A DNA stretch of 64,000 nucleotides, from assembly GCF_003589595.1 (NCBI RefSeq), contig NW_020653900.1, positions 5,562,817 to 5,626,816 on the forward strand, given 5' to 3'. Origin of the DNA: Hyposmocoma kahamanoa. Taxonomy: Eukaryota; Arthropoda; Insecta; Lepidoptera; Cosmopterigidae. How positions within the stretch are numbered: position 1 is the first letter of the stretch; the number at the start of each line of letters is the position of its first letter. The notes under the pieces are model-generated. The model was not told where the DNA came from. It did no database searches and worked only from the letters and a program-made list of their open reading frames with translations. Below are positions 1-10,227 of this stretch, piece by piece. A program made the translations under genes and the position numbers.

Positions 1-1511
1 GATGGAATTCCAGCAATAGTCCTGCGTAACTGTGCGCCTGAGTTGTCTCCTACTCTCACACGCCTGTATCGCCTCTCACTTGAGACTGGTGTAGTTCCCA
101 GGTCGTGGAAGCTGGCAAATATGCAACCAGTGCCTAAAAAAGGAAACACAGCTGACCCTGTCCACTACAGACCTATCTCAGTCACTTCCATACTCTGCAA
201 TACTATGGAACGTGTACTTAGAAACCGTCTCCTTTCGTACCTTGAAGACAGCTCCTCAGTGATCGCCAGTACGGATTCCGAAGAGGGCGATCCACTGGGG
301 ATCTTCTTGTGTACGCCTCTCACTCGTGGAGCGTACGGGCATGGCGAAGCCATTGCATTGTCTTTAGACATTTCTAAGGCCTTTGACGGGTCTGGCACGA
401 AAGCCTTTTAAGCAAGCTTCACTCTTATGGGCTTCCCACTGACCTCTGCAATTGGATTTCGGATTTCTAGAGTGAACGTTCGATTCGAGTTTCTTAGAAG
501 GCTACTCTTCCGAACATCGGGCGATAGATTCCGGCCGGAGTTCCTCGGGGTTCTGTACTGTCCGCAACCCTCTTTCCGCTGCATATAAACGATATGTTGA
601 TTCCAGGTACCTTTGGGTATGCTGATGACAGCACAGTTGTGGACAAGTACTTGACCAATGCAAGGGTCAGTGGAGAAGAAATCCAGTCTTGTCGAGAGTC
701 CATGGTTAGTCGATTGAATTTGACACTTAAGAAAGTCTCCGATTGGGGCGATACCAATCTTGTCAAATTTAATGCTACCAAAACGCGGGCGTGTCTTTTC
801 TGCACTAAACGGAGTCCCTTTCACCTGACTCCGACTTTTCGTATATGTCGTGATATATCCGTACCGATAGCCGACCATCTTCACCTACTTGAAATAGACC
901 TGTCGTGCAATCTGAACTTCGGCAGATACATTGCACCCATGGCCAAAAATGCAGCCAAGAAGCTTGGCATCCTTTCGAAGGTGAGGCGTTACTTCACACC
1001 GGGACAGTTGCTTCAGCTGTACCAAGCACAAGTGCGGTCGTGTGTGGAGTACTGCTGCCACTTATGGGATGGCTCTGCTAAATACCAACTGGCCACCTTG
1101 GATTCAATAGACAAGCGTGCTAAGAGGATTATAGGTGACTCAGAATTAGTAGATGCGAAGCTGCAGAGCCTTGAACACCACCGTCAAATTGCCAGCTTAT
1201 CGGTATTCTACAGGATATATCACGGAGAGTGTGCGATGGAATTGCATAATTTGATTCCGCCTTCCCCTTTCCATTATCGGGAGACTAGACATGGGCGGAG
1301 GTTCCACCCGTATATTGTGGATATTCCCCGGATTCGCACGAAGCATTCCGCTTCCACATTTGTATGGCGAGCGGCTAGGGAGTGGAATTCCCTGCCTACA
1401 GACTTGTTCCCCGAACGCTATAACTTGGACCTTTTCAAGGCGAGAGTTAATAGGTATTATTTAGGTGTGCATGCTACATCATCGACCTCATCGTCGCTTT
1501 CCATCAGGTGA
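1..1511 (+). pseudogene. Decayed non-LTR retrotransposon (LINE) reverse transcriptase ORF
   Basis: This is the RT and C-terminal part of a LINE ORF2. The first block (43-411) carries the RT motif YRPISVTSILCNTMERVL and then LDISKAFD, the first catalytic aspartate region. After a break around 400-530, translation in another frame resumes with GVPRGSVLSATLFPLHIND (about 535-597). It then gives the GYADDSTVV box holding the paired catalytic aspartates (618-644). The long second block (to 1511) continues through the thumb region and the usual C-terminal WRAAREWNSLPTDLF segment. The 5' end is outside the window and the frame changes between the blocks, so it is dead. It probably belongs to the jockey/I group, but the clade is not resolved. 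It lies on the same strand as the peroxiredoxin exon downstream and may sit within that gene's last intron. Confidence 0.85.
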
Positions 1512-2010
1512 GATGGAGGTCAAATGCACACTTATTTTTATATAAAAAAACTGCTTCAACATTGTGTACAATTATTTTCAATAAATTCCCAAATGAAATT
1601 AAATTGTTACAAGGACAAGCTTCTAAATTACAATTGACAAAATAGCTTTTAACACATTGCTTCTATAGTAATAAAGAATACTTAAAATTTGCAAATTCAT
1701 TACATTAATTTGAATTTACAGAGACCAAACATTAAATCGCATTAATATTTGCACATCTGCTTCTGGTTGAATGTATGTAATGTACCTTATTTTACTTAAG
1801 ACCTATGTAATTACTGTATTCTGGCAAATAAACTTATTCTATTCTCTTTCTAATATGTCGATGAAAAGGACGAAACTTCAACATGGTGTTGTTTTTCAGT
1901 CTCCGCCTGTGTTCTCTGTCGGACATTATCGTAACATAATTTCTGCTATTCAAGCAATGTAACTTAAATCTAGTTACACACATTAAAAGTGTCCAGGGAC
2001 CAAGGTATTT
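1512..2010. other. AT-rich stretch without a recognised gene
   Basis: This stretch follows the LINE stop codon and is probably its 3' tail plus intronic or intergenic DNA. Several stop-rich AT tracts and AATAAA-like strings are present. I see no conserved coding signal. Confidence 0.5.
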
Positions 2011-2530
2011 TTTAACCGACTTCAAAAAAGGAGGAAGTTCTCAATTCGACTGTTTTTTTATGTATGTTACCCGATAACTCCAACATTTGTGAACCGATTT
2101 TGACAATTCTCTTTTTTATTGGAAAGAGGGTACTATTACGGGGTGGGTCTGAGGACATTTAAAAAAAAAATAGGTTTTGGTTTACACAAATATTTTTTAT
2201 AGAATAAAACGTTACAAGGAAACGAACCGTCTGTCACAAAGCTCAAATCAGACTAACTGAATCGCGAGGGAAATGAAATTATATGTATGCAAAATGCTGT
2301 CGTAGGCATTGGCACCATCCACGTGCAAATGCACTGTGATGGTGTAAATACTCACGTGCATCGCCTGTACATATGCATAAATAACAGTACCTCAGGATAT
2401 TTTCTTCATATTTAAATGGAACCATTCATTTAAATTTGAAGAAAATATTCTACCTCTAAAGGAGGCAAACTAGGGGATGAATGACTTTTGAGGTCGGTTT
2501 TTTTAGTACTCTGTACTGAGATTATTTTTA
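2011..2530 (+). repeat. Dispersed repeat family E, copy 1
   Basis: This copy runs from AACCGACTTCAAAA to an inverted match, TTTTGAGGTCGGTT, followed by a TAGTACTCTGTACTGAG end. The same unit recurs at 7041, 24360, 30943, 32412, 49538, 53983 and 61166 in both orientations. The short inverted ends and lack of coding capacity suggest a non-autonomous DNA element. This copy is longer than most (about 520 bp against 235-445), with extra sequence around 2160-2400. Confidence 0.7.
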
Positions 2531-2760
2531 ACATTTAATTACTCTATTAAAATAAATAAAAATACCTATAATATATAGAATAATTTAATACATTTATATA
2601 AAATTTATTAAATTATTTCTTTATTTATGAAATTATAAAAATTGAGCAAAAACACATTCGTGTTAAAAAAATTAATAAAAAAGAATATTTTCAGTAATGG
2701 GTAAAAACGTGATTGATCCTTAGACACTTTTGATGTGTGTATTTATTTATTGGTTACGAG

Positions 2761-3046
2761 CATTGACTTACAATTATATGGACGTCGGGTCCGCGCTAAA
2801 AAGTTTCCGAACTTATAGGGCGTTAAAATCGTATACAGAGCGTCATTCACGCTTTAGTCTTCGTTTGTTCGACTGACAGCGAAGCAAGCAAAATTAGACA
2901 GTACTGCGATGACATTACAATTTAAATTCAACGTTTTAGCTTTTTCATATTCCTTTACATGTCACTACGTTTAAATAGGTTGACTTGGGACATTTTTTTC
3001 GTGATTTTTGTATTAGACCCGTCGTCCATTTATTTGTAAGTCAATG
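2761..3046 (+). mobile_element. MITE family A, copy 1 (286 bp, 8-bp target duplication)
   Basis: The ends are imperfect inverted repeats: CATTGACTTACAATTATA on the left, and a right end that reads CATTGACTTACAAATAAA on the other strand. The element is flanked by an exact 8-bp duplication, GTTACGAG (2753-2760 and 3047-3054). Nearly identical copies lie at 16305, 31115, 50824 and 51371. An 8-bp duplication fits the hAT superfamily, so I infer mobilisation by a hAT transposase. The element ends only 43 bp before the peroxiredoxin exon. Confidence 0.9.
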
Positions 3047-3089
3047 GTTACGAGTGATAATAAGCTGTTTTTGTTTTTTTCTTTTATAG

Positions 3090-3181
3090 TGTGCCCAGCT
3101 AATTGGAATCCGGAGCACAATGCAGATACGATCAAACCCAACCCAAAGGAGAGCAAGGAATACTTTCGCAAAGCCAACTAA
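3090..3181 (+). CDS. Prx3: Terminal exon of a 2-Cys peroxiredoxin, Prx3-like
   Basis: After the acceptor TTTTATAG the exon reads, in phase 1, (V)CPANWNPEHNADTIKP and then NPKESKEYFRKAN before TAA at 3179-3181. VCP is the resolving-cysteine motif of typical 2-Cys peroxiredoxins. PANWxP, TIKP and SKEYFxKxN most resemble the mitochondrial thioredoxin-dependent Prx3 C-terminus, with three extra residues (HNA) in the loop. These enzymes reduce peroxides: the resolving cysteine forms a disulfide with the peroxidatic cysteine of the partner subunit, and thioredoxin reduces it. The exons with the peroxidatic cysteine lie left of the window. A cytosolic or secreted peroxiredoxin is the main alternative. 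Confidence is high for the family and moderate for the Prx3 label. Confidence 0.85.
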
Positions 3182-3390
3182 ATAGTATTACAATTAGTTA
3201 CTAGATATTTATTATAATATGCGTTTATAGGTGTTTAACAGATATCCTAAGTTTGTTATTTAACCTTTTTTGTTTATTTCACTTGTACGAAAAACAAATT
3301 AAGACGTTATATCACGCCATGATACAACAACGAGAAGATACAAATCAAAATGTGAGGGCGTTTCTCCACTGTTTAAATCACTTGCATCAA

Positions 3391-3590
3391 CTGCCTCCAT
3401 TACCATGCTAGAGTGCCACGCAGGGGTCCTGAGTTCGATTCCCGGGCCGATAGAAATATTTATATGGCCTTCATTTATTTCTCTCGTGATTTTGGGTGTA
3501 ATTTGTGGTTGTCTATGTGTGTGTCCATGGCACCCGCGATACAGGGTTTCCCTAGTGCGGGGCTATGAGTATATGCGTTATTATTTAGTT
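3391..3590 (+). repeat. tRNA-derived SINE family A, copy 1
   Basis: The pol III B box (GTTCGATTCCC) is followed by the family body (GAAATATTT, TTTATTTCTCTCGTGA, CCATGGCACCCGCG, TTTCCCTAGTGCGGGG) and an ATT-rich tail. The A-box segment GTGGCCGAACGGTT seen in the other copies is deleted here. The ORF that spans it is an artefact. Confidence 0.8.
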
Positions 3591-3998
3591 ATTATATTCG
3601 CCTCTTCACTTCTCATCCGACATCCGATTTGCATGTGCTCCTGCGCCGGGCCGTCAATTTTACCGAAGAAACGCCCTTATAGACAGTGAACATACGCATT
3701 TTGAAATCAATGCCGGTACTAAACAAAAAGTTCGAGAAATGAACTTTAATATTTCTACAACCAAGTTATATTTAAAAATAACGAGATTTTCATTAATTGG
3801 CGGTATTGTTATTAACGTGCGATTTAAGCACGAACGGTCGTAGCTTCGATGACCATAAAGTAGAATTTAAACTAAAAAAGTTATTTATATAGTTTCAGAA
3901 TTTCGTTATCTGTGTTGTATAATGTCAATAATTTGTTGTTTGAAATTATAAGTTACTTCCATTAGTGATGATAGTGCAACCCCTCCCTGAGTGTCTAA

Positions 3999-4261
3999 AG
4001 GTGCCTATAGATTTGCTCGGTTTTTATAAGATCGTTATTGTCGCTCGGTATGCCGTGTTTTGATGATCAATAAGATATGTCAGCTATACAGGTTTGCTCG
4101 ATTTTATCGATCGTTACTGGCGGCTGTTGGCGATTGATAAATATCACGGTTAAAATCGAACAAATTTGTAGGCACTTATTCCTATTTTAAATTCCACATT
4201 ACCGATCGCCAAAAAAATACGGTGTCAATCGTCAAAAACTCGAGCAAATGTGTTGGCACCT
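3999..4261. mobile_element. MITE with TAA target duplication (263 bp)
   Basis: The inverted ends are AGGTGCCTATAGATTTGC on the left and, read on the minus strand, AGGTGCCAACACATTTGC on the right, both continuing into CTCG and TTTTT. TAA flanks both sides. A 3-bp TWA duplication is the PIF/Harbinger signature. There is no ORF of its own. Confidence 0.7.
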
Positions 4262-4595
4262 TAACGCTTTACTCAACGTCAGCTCCGCGAAATCCATCGT
4301 GGACATTTCGTCCCGCTCAAGCCCCTGCAGCATACCGACACCGGCCCTCAGGAGTCTACGATGAGCTTTTGCGGAGTTGTTCACTATGTCAATAAACCAA
4401 TTCAGTGCAAGAAATAACACAGCCTTGAAATTTGTTATTTTTTTGTAATAACGCTAGGTTCCTGCTCGATTTTAATGTTTTCCCATAAACCACTTTGTAA
4501 CTTTGCACGCTGTTTCACTTTCGGTTTTACCCTTCGTTTCTAAATTAATGGTCAACAACAAATTGCTCTAGTCATCTTTATTTGGTATATCATCA

Positions 4596-4873
4596 GGGAT
4601 AGTGCTATTACGCGTAACTAGCATTTGATTATGGGTCTCCATTTCGGTAATTTAGTCGTCAAATCACATCCGCGTAAATGTCGTGGCAACCAAATTAGCG
4701 TGATTTACGGGAATCTATTGTTATCAGACCGTAGCCAATATAAATTAACGCTTACTGTGCAAAAAGTCGTAGCCATTGAAATAACTAAGTAATAACGTTA
4801 AATCCCTCTCCTGTGAAATTAGATTTAGTACGCGCTTTTTACCAATACTATTTACGCGGATTAGCACTATCCC
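4596..4873. mobile_element. Foldback or MITE with about 22-bp inverted ends
   Basis: The left end GGGATAGTGCTATTACG is matched in inverse orientation at the right end (GGGATAGTGCTAATCCG), both continuing into CGTAA. No clean target duplication was found, so the superfamily is open. The 278-bp interior is non-coding. Confidence 0.6.
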
Positions 4874-5430
4874 CGACGATATGAAGAAGCAACCTCATCG
4901 CTATGATTTATACCCATAGATAATTGGTGGCGTGTAGGTAATTAGTTCAACTGTTGGAAGAACACAGAGATGCGGAGGAAGAACAAGACAAACACGTCGT
5001 TAATATTTAAGATCGTGTAATCTTGACACAACTCAGAAAAACCGTTAAATGCTGAGGTTGTAGATGGGTGCTCTTAAATATACGAATGAAAGCGAATTTT
5101 TGTACAGTCGTTGTAGGAGGAGTGACAGTTTACGTAATAGTTCTATCCCGTTATGAGTAAAATGAGCGTGAGACGCACGCTCCGCGAAGTACATTTTTTC
5201 GTAATTGTCCATAAGTTCGACACTTATTATTAAGTTTTCGCGATTCTTACACATAGGAAATGAAACTATTTTTCCGGATTTAAATCGCGAATATTATTTT
5301 TTTCAAACAAACCAACGTTTCGGGCACTTTACAGGTTAACAATATGAATTTAACTTAATAAAAATTCATATTGTTACTGTTTCGTATGTTCATACATTTT
5401 ATTTGCAGATATAAAGTACAAACATTATAC
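4874..5430. other. No gene recognised
   Basis: AT-rich sequence. Positions 5256-5330 share a block (TTTTTCCGGATTTAAATCGC followed by a CAAACAAAC string) with 5510-5580 and, more weakly, with 47405-47470. This looks like a degenerate dispersed repeat. Confidence 0.4.
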
Positions 5431-6275
5431 ATGCAATGCAATGGCACTAAATGAGAAGGTTCCAGGTTCGATTCCCAATAGGACGAAATTAGGAAATTAA
5501 CTTTTCTGAAATGGGAAATGAAACTATTTTTCCGGATTTAAATCGCGTATATTTGTTTTTCAAACAAACGACGTTTCGGTTTTCTGAAATGGTTTTGGCC
5601 TTGGTGTTATGTGTAGTGCCGCGGAGTGAATTCCGTTGTCCTTGATCTCGCGTTCGATTCCCGGTAAAATAACTTTGGGAAATGAATTTTCTGAACTTGG
5701 GTCTGGTCTGGGTGTTCTGGTAATGCCCATGTTTGACTTCAGTTGCTCTGGCACTCATAAGGAGTAAAGGGAGTTCCCTAGTTAGAGACCAGGTGGTTGG
5801 CAACAGAACAGCCAAAAGTACATTTCCCAAATTGGTTCTACCGGAAGTCGAACCCGGGACCAAGAGCTACAGAATACACTCCGCGGTATTGCCCAGAACA
5901 CCTAGAACGTCAAGACCATTTCAGGAAAATTTCATTTCCGAAACTGGTTCTACCGGGAATTGATCGACGGGGACCAAAATGTACAGAATTCTCACTGCGG
6001 CACTGCCCCATAACACCTAGGCCATAACCATTTTAGAAAAGTTCATTTCCCAAATTAGTTCTACCGGGAATCGAATCCGGGACCAAGAGTTACGGAATCC
6101 ACTCCGCTTCACTACGCTAAAATAAAATTTTATTTCTGCACTTGGTTCTACCGGGAACAAGAGCTTTGGAATTCCCTCTGCGACACTATCCGTAACACCG
6201 GACTAAAACCATTTTAGAATAGTTCATTTGCCTAATTAGTTCTGCCGGGAATCGAACCTGGAACCCTCTCATGCA
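5431..6275. repeat. Inverted tandem array of about 85-110 bp units with tRNA-like B boxes
   Basis: About five units on the right (5800-6275) each carry TTCATTTCCCAAAT, then GTTCTACCGGGAATCGAA, a GGGACCAAGAG segment and an ACACC(TA)GG segment. About two and a half units on the left (5450-5760) carry the same motifs on the opposite strand (GTTCGATTCCCGGTA and GGGAAATGAATT). The array therefore flips near 5770. The outer ends are also related: GGTTCCAGGTTCGATTCCC at 5459, and its complement at 6240-6268. All ORFs across it are repeat artefacts. Confidence 0.75.
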
Positions 6276-6604
6276 GTGCCAACAGTGCAAACTGTTGGGC
6301 CACCAAGATCGTCTTATTTGGACTATTATATGCAAGTATATATTATTTGTACGCACAATCTACAAATCGCTTTATACACAGCCACCTATTCGGAAAACAG
6401 ATTCCCGTGAGAAGAAATATTCACTTTATTTAGCACATGTGAAGTTCTATATTGTATTGCTATTTGCAAGTTCGCCCTAAGTAGTCCAATGTCGCTCAGC
6501 CAATGTTCGCCTTTCAAAGAAATATACTTTATTGTCGAGAAATCTAGTCACACTTTGTAGTGCCCGTGGTGGCACAAGTTCGTGACTTTAGGTTAGCGAG
6601 TCCG

Positions 6605-7030
6605 CTACCTAGGGGCCATGGGGCCAGGACAACATCCCCTCAACTGTGAATTTCAGAGGATGCTCCCCCAGCCCCCGCGGCGGATCTGTTAGTAGGCTCC
6701 GCCGCAACACCCTACGCGCATCCACGTGGACGCATCCTTTGGAGCGCCCACCGCACGGGCCAATTGCCCAAATTCGGCCGCGGAGGACAGGACGAACGGC
6801 AACGACACACCGACATGTCTCTTCCCCCGCGGCCCCACCGCCACTGCATCTGCACCCTATGCGGTGCAGCCCCGCCAGAGTCGCGGAGGATAGGACGAGC
6901 GACAACGCCACACCGACACGTCTTTTCCCCCGCGACCCTCTTCCCCGCTCCTCCACTTTATTTAGTAGAAATGAAACTATAGTGTATTGCATTTTCCGCC
7001 CACCGCCGCTTGCTGCAGTTTTGTTTTAAA
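6605..7030. other. GC-rich island with internal duplication, function not recognised
   Basis: This is a sharp GC-rich block in AT-rich surroundings. It contains two diverged direct copies of a segment of about 58 bp: GAGGACAGGACGAACGGC to CCCCCGCGGCCC near 6783, and GAGGATAGGACGAGCGAC to CCCCCGCGACCC near 6887. Both strands have ORFs of 127 codons, as GC-rich DNA often does. No protein family is recognisable. It may be the 5' region of a non-LTR element or a CpG island; I cannot decide. Confidence 0.5.
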
Positions 7031-7040
7031 CATAATCTCA

Positions 7041-7485
7041 GTACAGAGTACTAAAAAAACCAACCTCAAAAGTACGCGGAATTACGACTATTTGCTAAAT
7101 TTTATTGAAATATCCCCTAGTTCGCCACTATATAGGACTTGACACTGGAGATAATAATAATCGGTTCCCACTACTCAAAGTATATTGAGAGAAAAACGCC
7201 TTGAATTGGAGAAATAGCAAAATCAACCTTTAAAATAATTGCTCCTAAATTAAAATTAGGCGCTATTTATAAAAATGAATCTTCATGTGTAAACAGCCAC
7301 CCTTAAAGGTGGATGATTTTCTTCAAAATGAAATGGGACCACAATGGAAGTACCCCCTTTCCAACAAAAAAAGAATCATGAAAATCGGTTCACAAATACC
7401 GGAGTCATCGCGTAACATACATACAAAAAAAGAATATACAGTCGAATTGAGAACATCCTCCTTTTTTGAAGTCAGTTAAAAATAG
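7041..7485 (-). repeat. Dispersed repeat family E, copy 2
   Basis: It opens with the complement of the family end (CTCAGTACAGAGTACTAAAA, then CCAACCTCAAAAG) and closes with TTTTTTGAAGTCAGTTAAAA. It abuts the GC-rich island directly. Confidence 0.7.
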
Positions 7486-8487
7486 AAAACAAAGAAAATA
7501 AAACCAACACTGATTCAAAAAGTATCGCAAATATTTGCTCTCTTGACGACGAACCCACGCTTAAATCAGAAAATAGTACTCCAACTTTAATTAAACTACT
7601 TGTTCTCGCTATTTAGATTTTGACGCTTTTTAATATTATCGATTTACTTAATATTTTAATGTATATATAGCAAAGTACATATCGTTATACTGTAGGTACT
7701 GTGTACTTCTTATTGTTGGCATTTCCATCAGTTAAAACCAAATTAGTCGTATTGGTCGTAATCACTTTTATTTTTTTATTATTATTAATCTGTGTTTATT
7801 TGCGTATTGTATAAAACAAATTGAATAAATAATACATAAAAGTTATACTTTCAATGACGCATAATTAATTAGTAAATATTGACGTTTGTTAAGTGTATGT
7901 AAAATATAGCGAATAAAAGTATTTGTTTTAATTTTACTACTCTTTTCTACTTCTCCTTTACAGTTGAAAATAGTAGTATTAGTTTTTAATTGATAGGGTG
8001 TAACGATCGAATTATTGCACGTTTTACCTAATACTTTCACTATTTTTGCACAACAACAACAGGAACAACAACGTAGGTATAGATTGCAAAAAAACACTTA
8101 TGACTCTTCTGTATTCTAATTTACAACTTATCTTTATTTGACTTTGTGTAAGTACAAGCGAGTGGTCGATAGATGGCGTATGTAATTGTTACTACTGCTT
8201 AGAGGTCAAATCGTCAGTCATTCACGACTGTTCAAGCCTTAATTGTTATCAAGTCTTGTGTTTATGACCTTGACTTGCATGTACATAAGCCATACTGAAA
8301 GTTTCTGGATAAGTGAGACCAGATATTATGTTTATAATACGTTTATTGTTTTTCAAAGTATATGTTGCTCACATACCTTTGCATTCGTTGGAACCATTGT
8401 GAAAAGCAGTGGAACCAGTCTCCTCTTCAATGGCTTCGTGGAACGCATTTACCGCCGCTTCCGGACTGGTAAATTGTAAACTTCTAA
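7486..8487. other. No gene recognised
   Basis: AT-rich sequence with short chance ORFs only. I saw no repeat family or coding conservation here. Confidence 0.4.
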
Positions 8488-8774
8488 GGCTCAATTTATA
8501 TTGCGGCAGAACGGAATTTACGCGAATTTTTGTTGCCATATTGTAAACAGCATAATGAAGTTATTGTCAATTGTGTAAAGTACGAACTAGATACGAACCA
8601 AAATCTTCCGCGGAATTCTTGCGCATGGTCCAGAATGCCCGCGCATTCCGTAGAAGATTTTGGCTCGTGTCTAGTTTGTACGTTACTCAGTTGACCATAA
8701 AGTTTATTATGCAATGTACAATAACGTTATAAAAATTCGCTTCTATTCCGTTCCGCCGCAATATAAATTGGGCC
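8488..8774. mobile_element. MITE family G, copy 1 (287 bp, TAA duplication)
   Basis: The long inverted ends start GGCTCAATTTATATTGCGGC on the left and GGCCCAATTTATATTGCGGC on the right (minus strand). They extend through a GAACGGAAT segment to about 50 bp. TAA flanks both sides (8485-8487 and 8775-8777). The centre is itself nearly palindromic (AAAATCTTC and GAAGATTTT around CCGCGGAATTC). GGC termini with TWA duplication suggest PIF/Harbinger. Copy 2 is at 52531. Confidence 0.8.
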
Positions 8775-8875
8775 TAAGTTTATCCTTGATTTTAAATTAA
8801 AAAGAAGTCGCATGGTGCAAGTTCTCTGGGTTGTATGGCGGATGGGCCATATACTCCAACATTTAACTTATTTAA

Positions 8876-9089
8876 CTGCCTCCGTGGCCGAACGGTTACC
8901 ATGCCGGACTGCCACGCAGAGGTCCAGGGGTTCGATTCCCGGGCCGGGAGAAATATTTGTATGGCCTACATTTATTTATCTCGCGAGTTTGGGTGTAATT
9001 TGTCGTTGTCCATGAATGTGTCCATGGCACCCGCGACACAGGGTTTCTAGTGCGGGCTATGAGTGTGTGCGCATTATTATTATTATTTG
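8876..9089 (+). repeat. tRNA-derived SINE family A, copy 2
   Basis: The head is complete. It has an A box (GTGGCCGAACGGTTACC), a B box (GGTTCGATTCCCGG), the family body and an ATT microsatellite tail. This is one of the best copies for a consensus. Confidence 0.85.
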
Positions 9090-9099
9090 AGGCCTTCAA

Positions 9100-9300
9100 A
9101 TACGCATTCGTTACCTTTGTGGCAGAGGAGTTGCCGTGGTGGTAGTCGATATTGCTCCGAGGAAGCTTCTCGCGAAGTTTTTCTACACTCTGAGCAAGCA
9201 GATGTTTACATACCAATCTGCAATTACTGTCCTTAGGTCCTCAAGCGCTACAGTAGTGTAATGTCCTGATTTGCCGAAGAAAGAAGCAACCATTTTCTTA
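9100..9300 (-). pseudogene. mariner transposase fragment, middle part
   Basis: Minus-strand translation gives KKMVASFFGKSGHYTTVALE, DLRTVIADWY and, after a frame change, EKLREKLPRS followed by YHHGNSSAT. This is the segment between the first and second catalytic aspartates of mariner. The second aspartate is lost (HHGNSSAT where families have HHDNASAHT). It is a fragment only, facing the opposite way to the next one. Confidence 0.75.
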
Positions 9301-9462
9301 AATTTGAAAAAGGAACACTCTGTGAGTAGGTTACTTTTTAGTTTATGAGACTGTATTTGTTTTTTCATTGTGGAGTCGTTTTGAAAACTGTAAGTCGCTC
9401 TTACAATGAATTTCAGTCGTGAAAATTTTCGGTCCATGATTTTCTAAGATTTTCATTTTGTG

Positions 9463-9700
9463 GCTTAAGTCAACAAGACAGTTGTCAAAGGCTTCAATTG
9501 GCATTTGGTGATGAAGCCTCATGTCGTAGCTCTGTCTATTCGTGGTTCAGTGAACGTAGACGTGGACGTGATCATCTTCATGACGATGTTCGTGAAGGTC
9601 GACCGGCGACTGCCGTTACCGAATTTAATATTGACACGGTACGACAACTGCGCACAGAAAAAAATACTTGTCAGCAAATTCGTGCTGTATTAGATGTCCT
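9463..9700 (+). pseudogene. mariner transposase fragment, N-terminal part
   Basis: Plus-strand translation gives LSQQDSCQRLQLAFGDEA, YSWFSERRRGRD and DDVREGRPATAVTEFNID. This is the N-terminal helix-turn-helix region of a mariner transposase. It lies tail-away from the middle-part fragment at 9100-9300, so the two are in inverted order. A 17-bp direct repeat (ATGTCCTGATTTGCCGA) occurs at 9261-9277 and at 9694-9710, marking a rearrangement boundary. Confidence 0.75.
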
Positions 9701-9765
9701 GATTTGCCGATTACAATGGGAAAAGCGCTTAACGCTAAAAGTAAATAATCCATATTTAGGTATTG

Positions 9766-9960
9766 AATGGTAACGGTGCTTGTGAAATTACAGGCATAAG
9801 GAACTTTCCAACGTATGTCTCAGGGTGACGGGCACAGCGGCAGTGCCCCTCAGACTTTTGCGATTTAAAAATCTGGATGTCACTGCAAGTGTTATGTACA
9901 AGCGTGTCGCTTACCAGTAGGCGTACAACTTGTTCGCCCTGTCACGCGATATTAAAAAAA
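9766..9960 (+). repeat. Dispersed repeat family B, copy 1 (3' part)
   Basis: Family landmarks are present: GTGAAATTACAGGCA, TATGTCTCAGGGTGACGGGC, GCGATTTAAA, GTGTCGCTTACCA and an A-rich end. The family has a fixed A-rich 3' end and about 14 copies in the window, so it behaves like a SINE. I cannot see a tRNA or 7SL head. Confidence 0.75.
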
Positions 9961-10013
9961 AACATAAGACACGGTTGACGAAAAGTTGATAAAAATTAAC
10001 TTGTGCAGATTAA

Positions 10014-10227
10014 CTGCCTCTGTGTGGCCGAACCTTGCCGGACTGCCACGCAGAGGTACCAGGTTCGATTCCCGGGCCGGGAGAAATATTTGTTTGGCCT
10101 ACATTTATTTCTCTCGTGAATTTCGTGTAATTTGTGGTTGTCTATGTTTGTGTCTATGGCACCCGCGACACAGGATTTCCCTAGTGCGGGGTTATGTTGA
10201 GTACGTTACGTTATTATGTTATTATTA
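10014..10227 (+). repeat. tRNA-derived SINE family A, copy 3
   Basis: The head has a shortened A-box region (GTGTGGCCGAACC) and an intact B box (GGTTCGATTCCCGGGCC). The family body and an ATT-rich tail follow. Confidence 0.8.

Noticed and set aside
5489..6027. Protein ORFs over the 5.4-6.0 kb array
   Set aside because: The frames run through tandem non-coding units; the recurring TRDQG/PGPRATE-type strings are the repeat translated in different frames.
6609..7029. 127-codon ORFs on both strands of the GC-rich island
   Set aside because: High GC removes stop codons by chance. The translations are proline/arginine-rich without a recognisable domain, and both strands are equally open.
8896..9050. 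tRNA gene at the SINE A heads
   Set aside because: A and B boxes are present, but the acceptor and anticodon arms do not pair properly. The same head recurs with a constant body and tail, so these are tRNA-derived SINEs.
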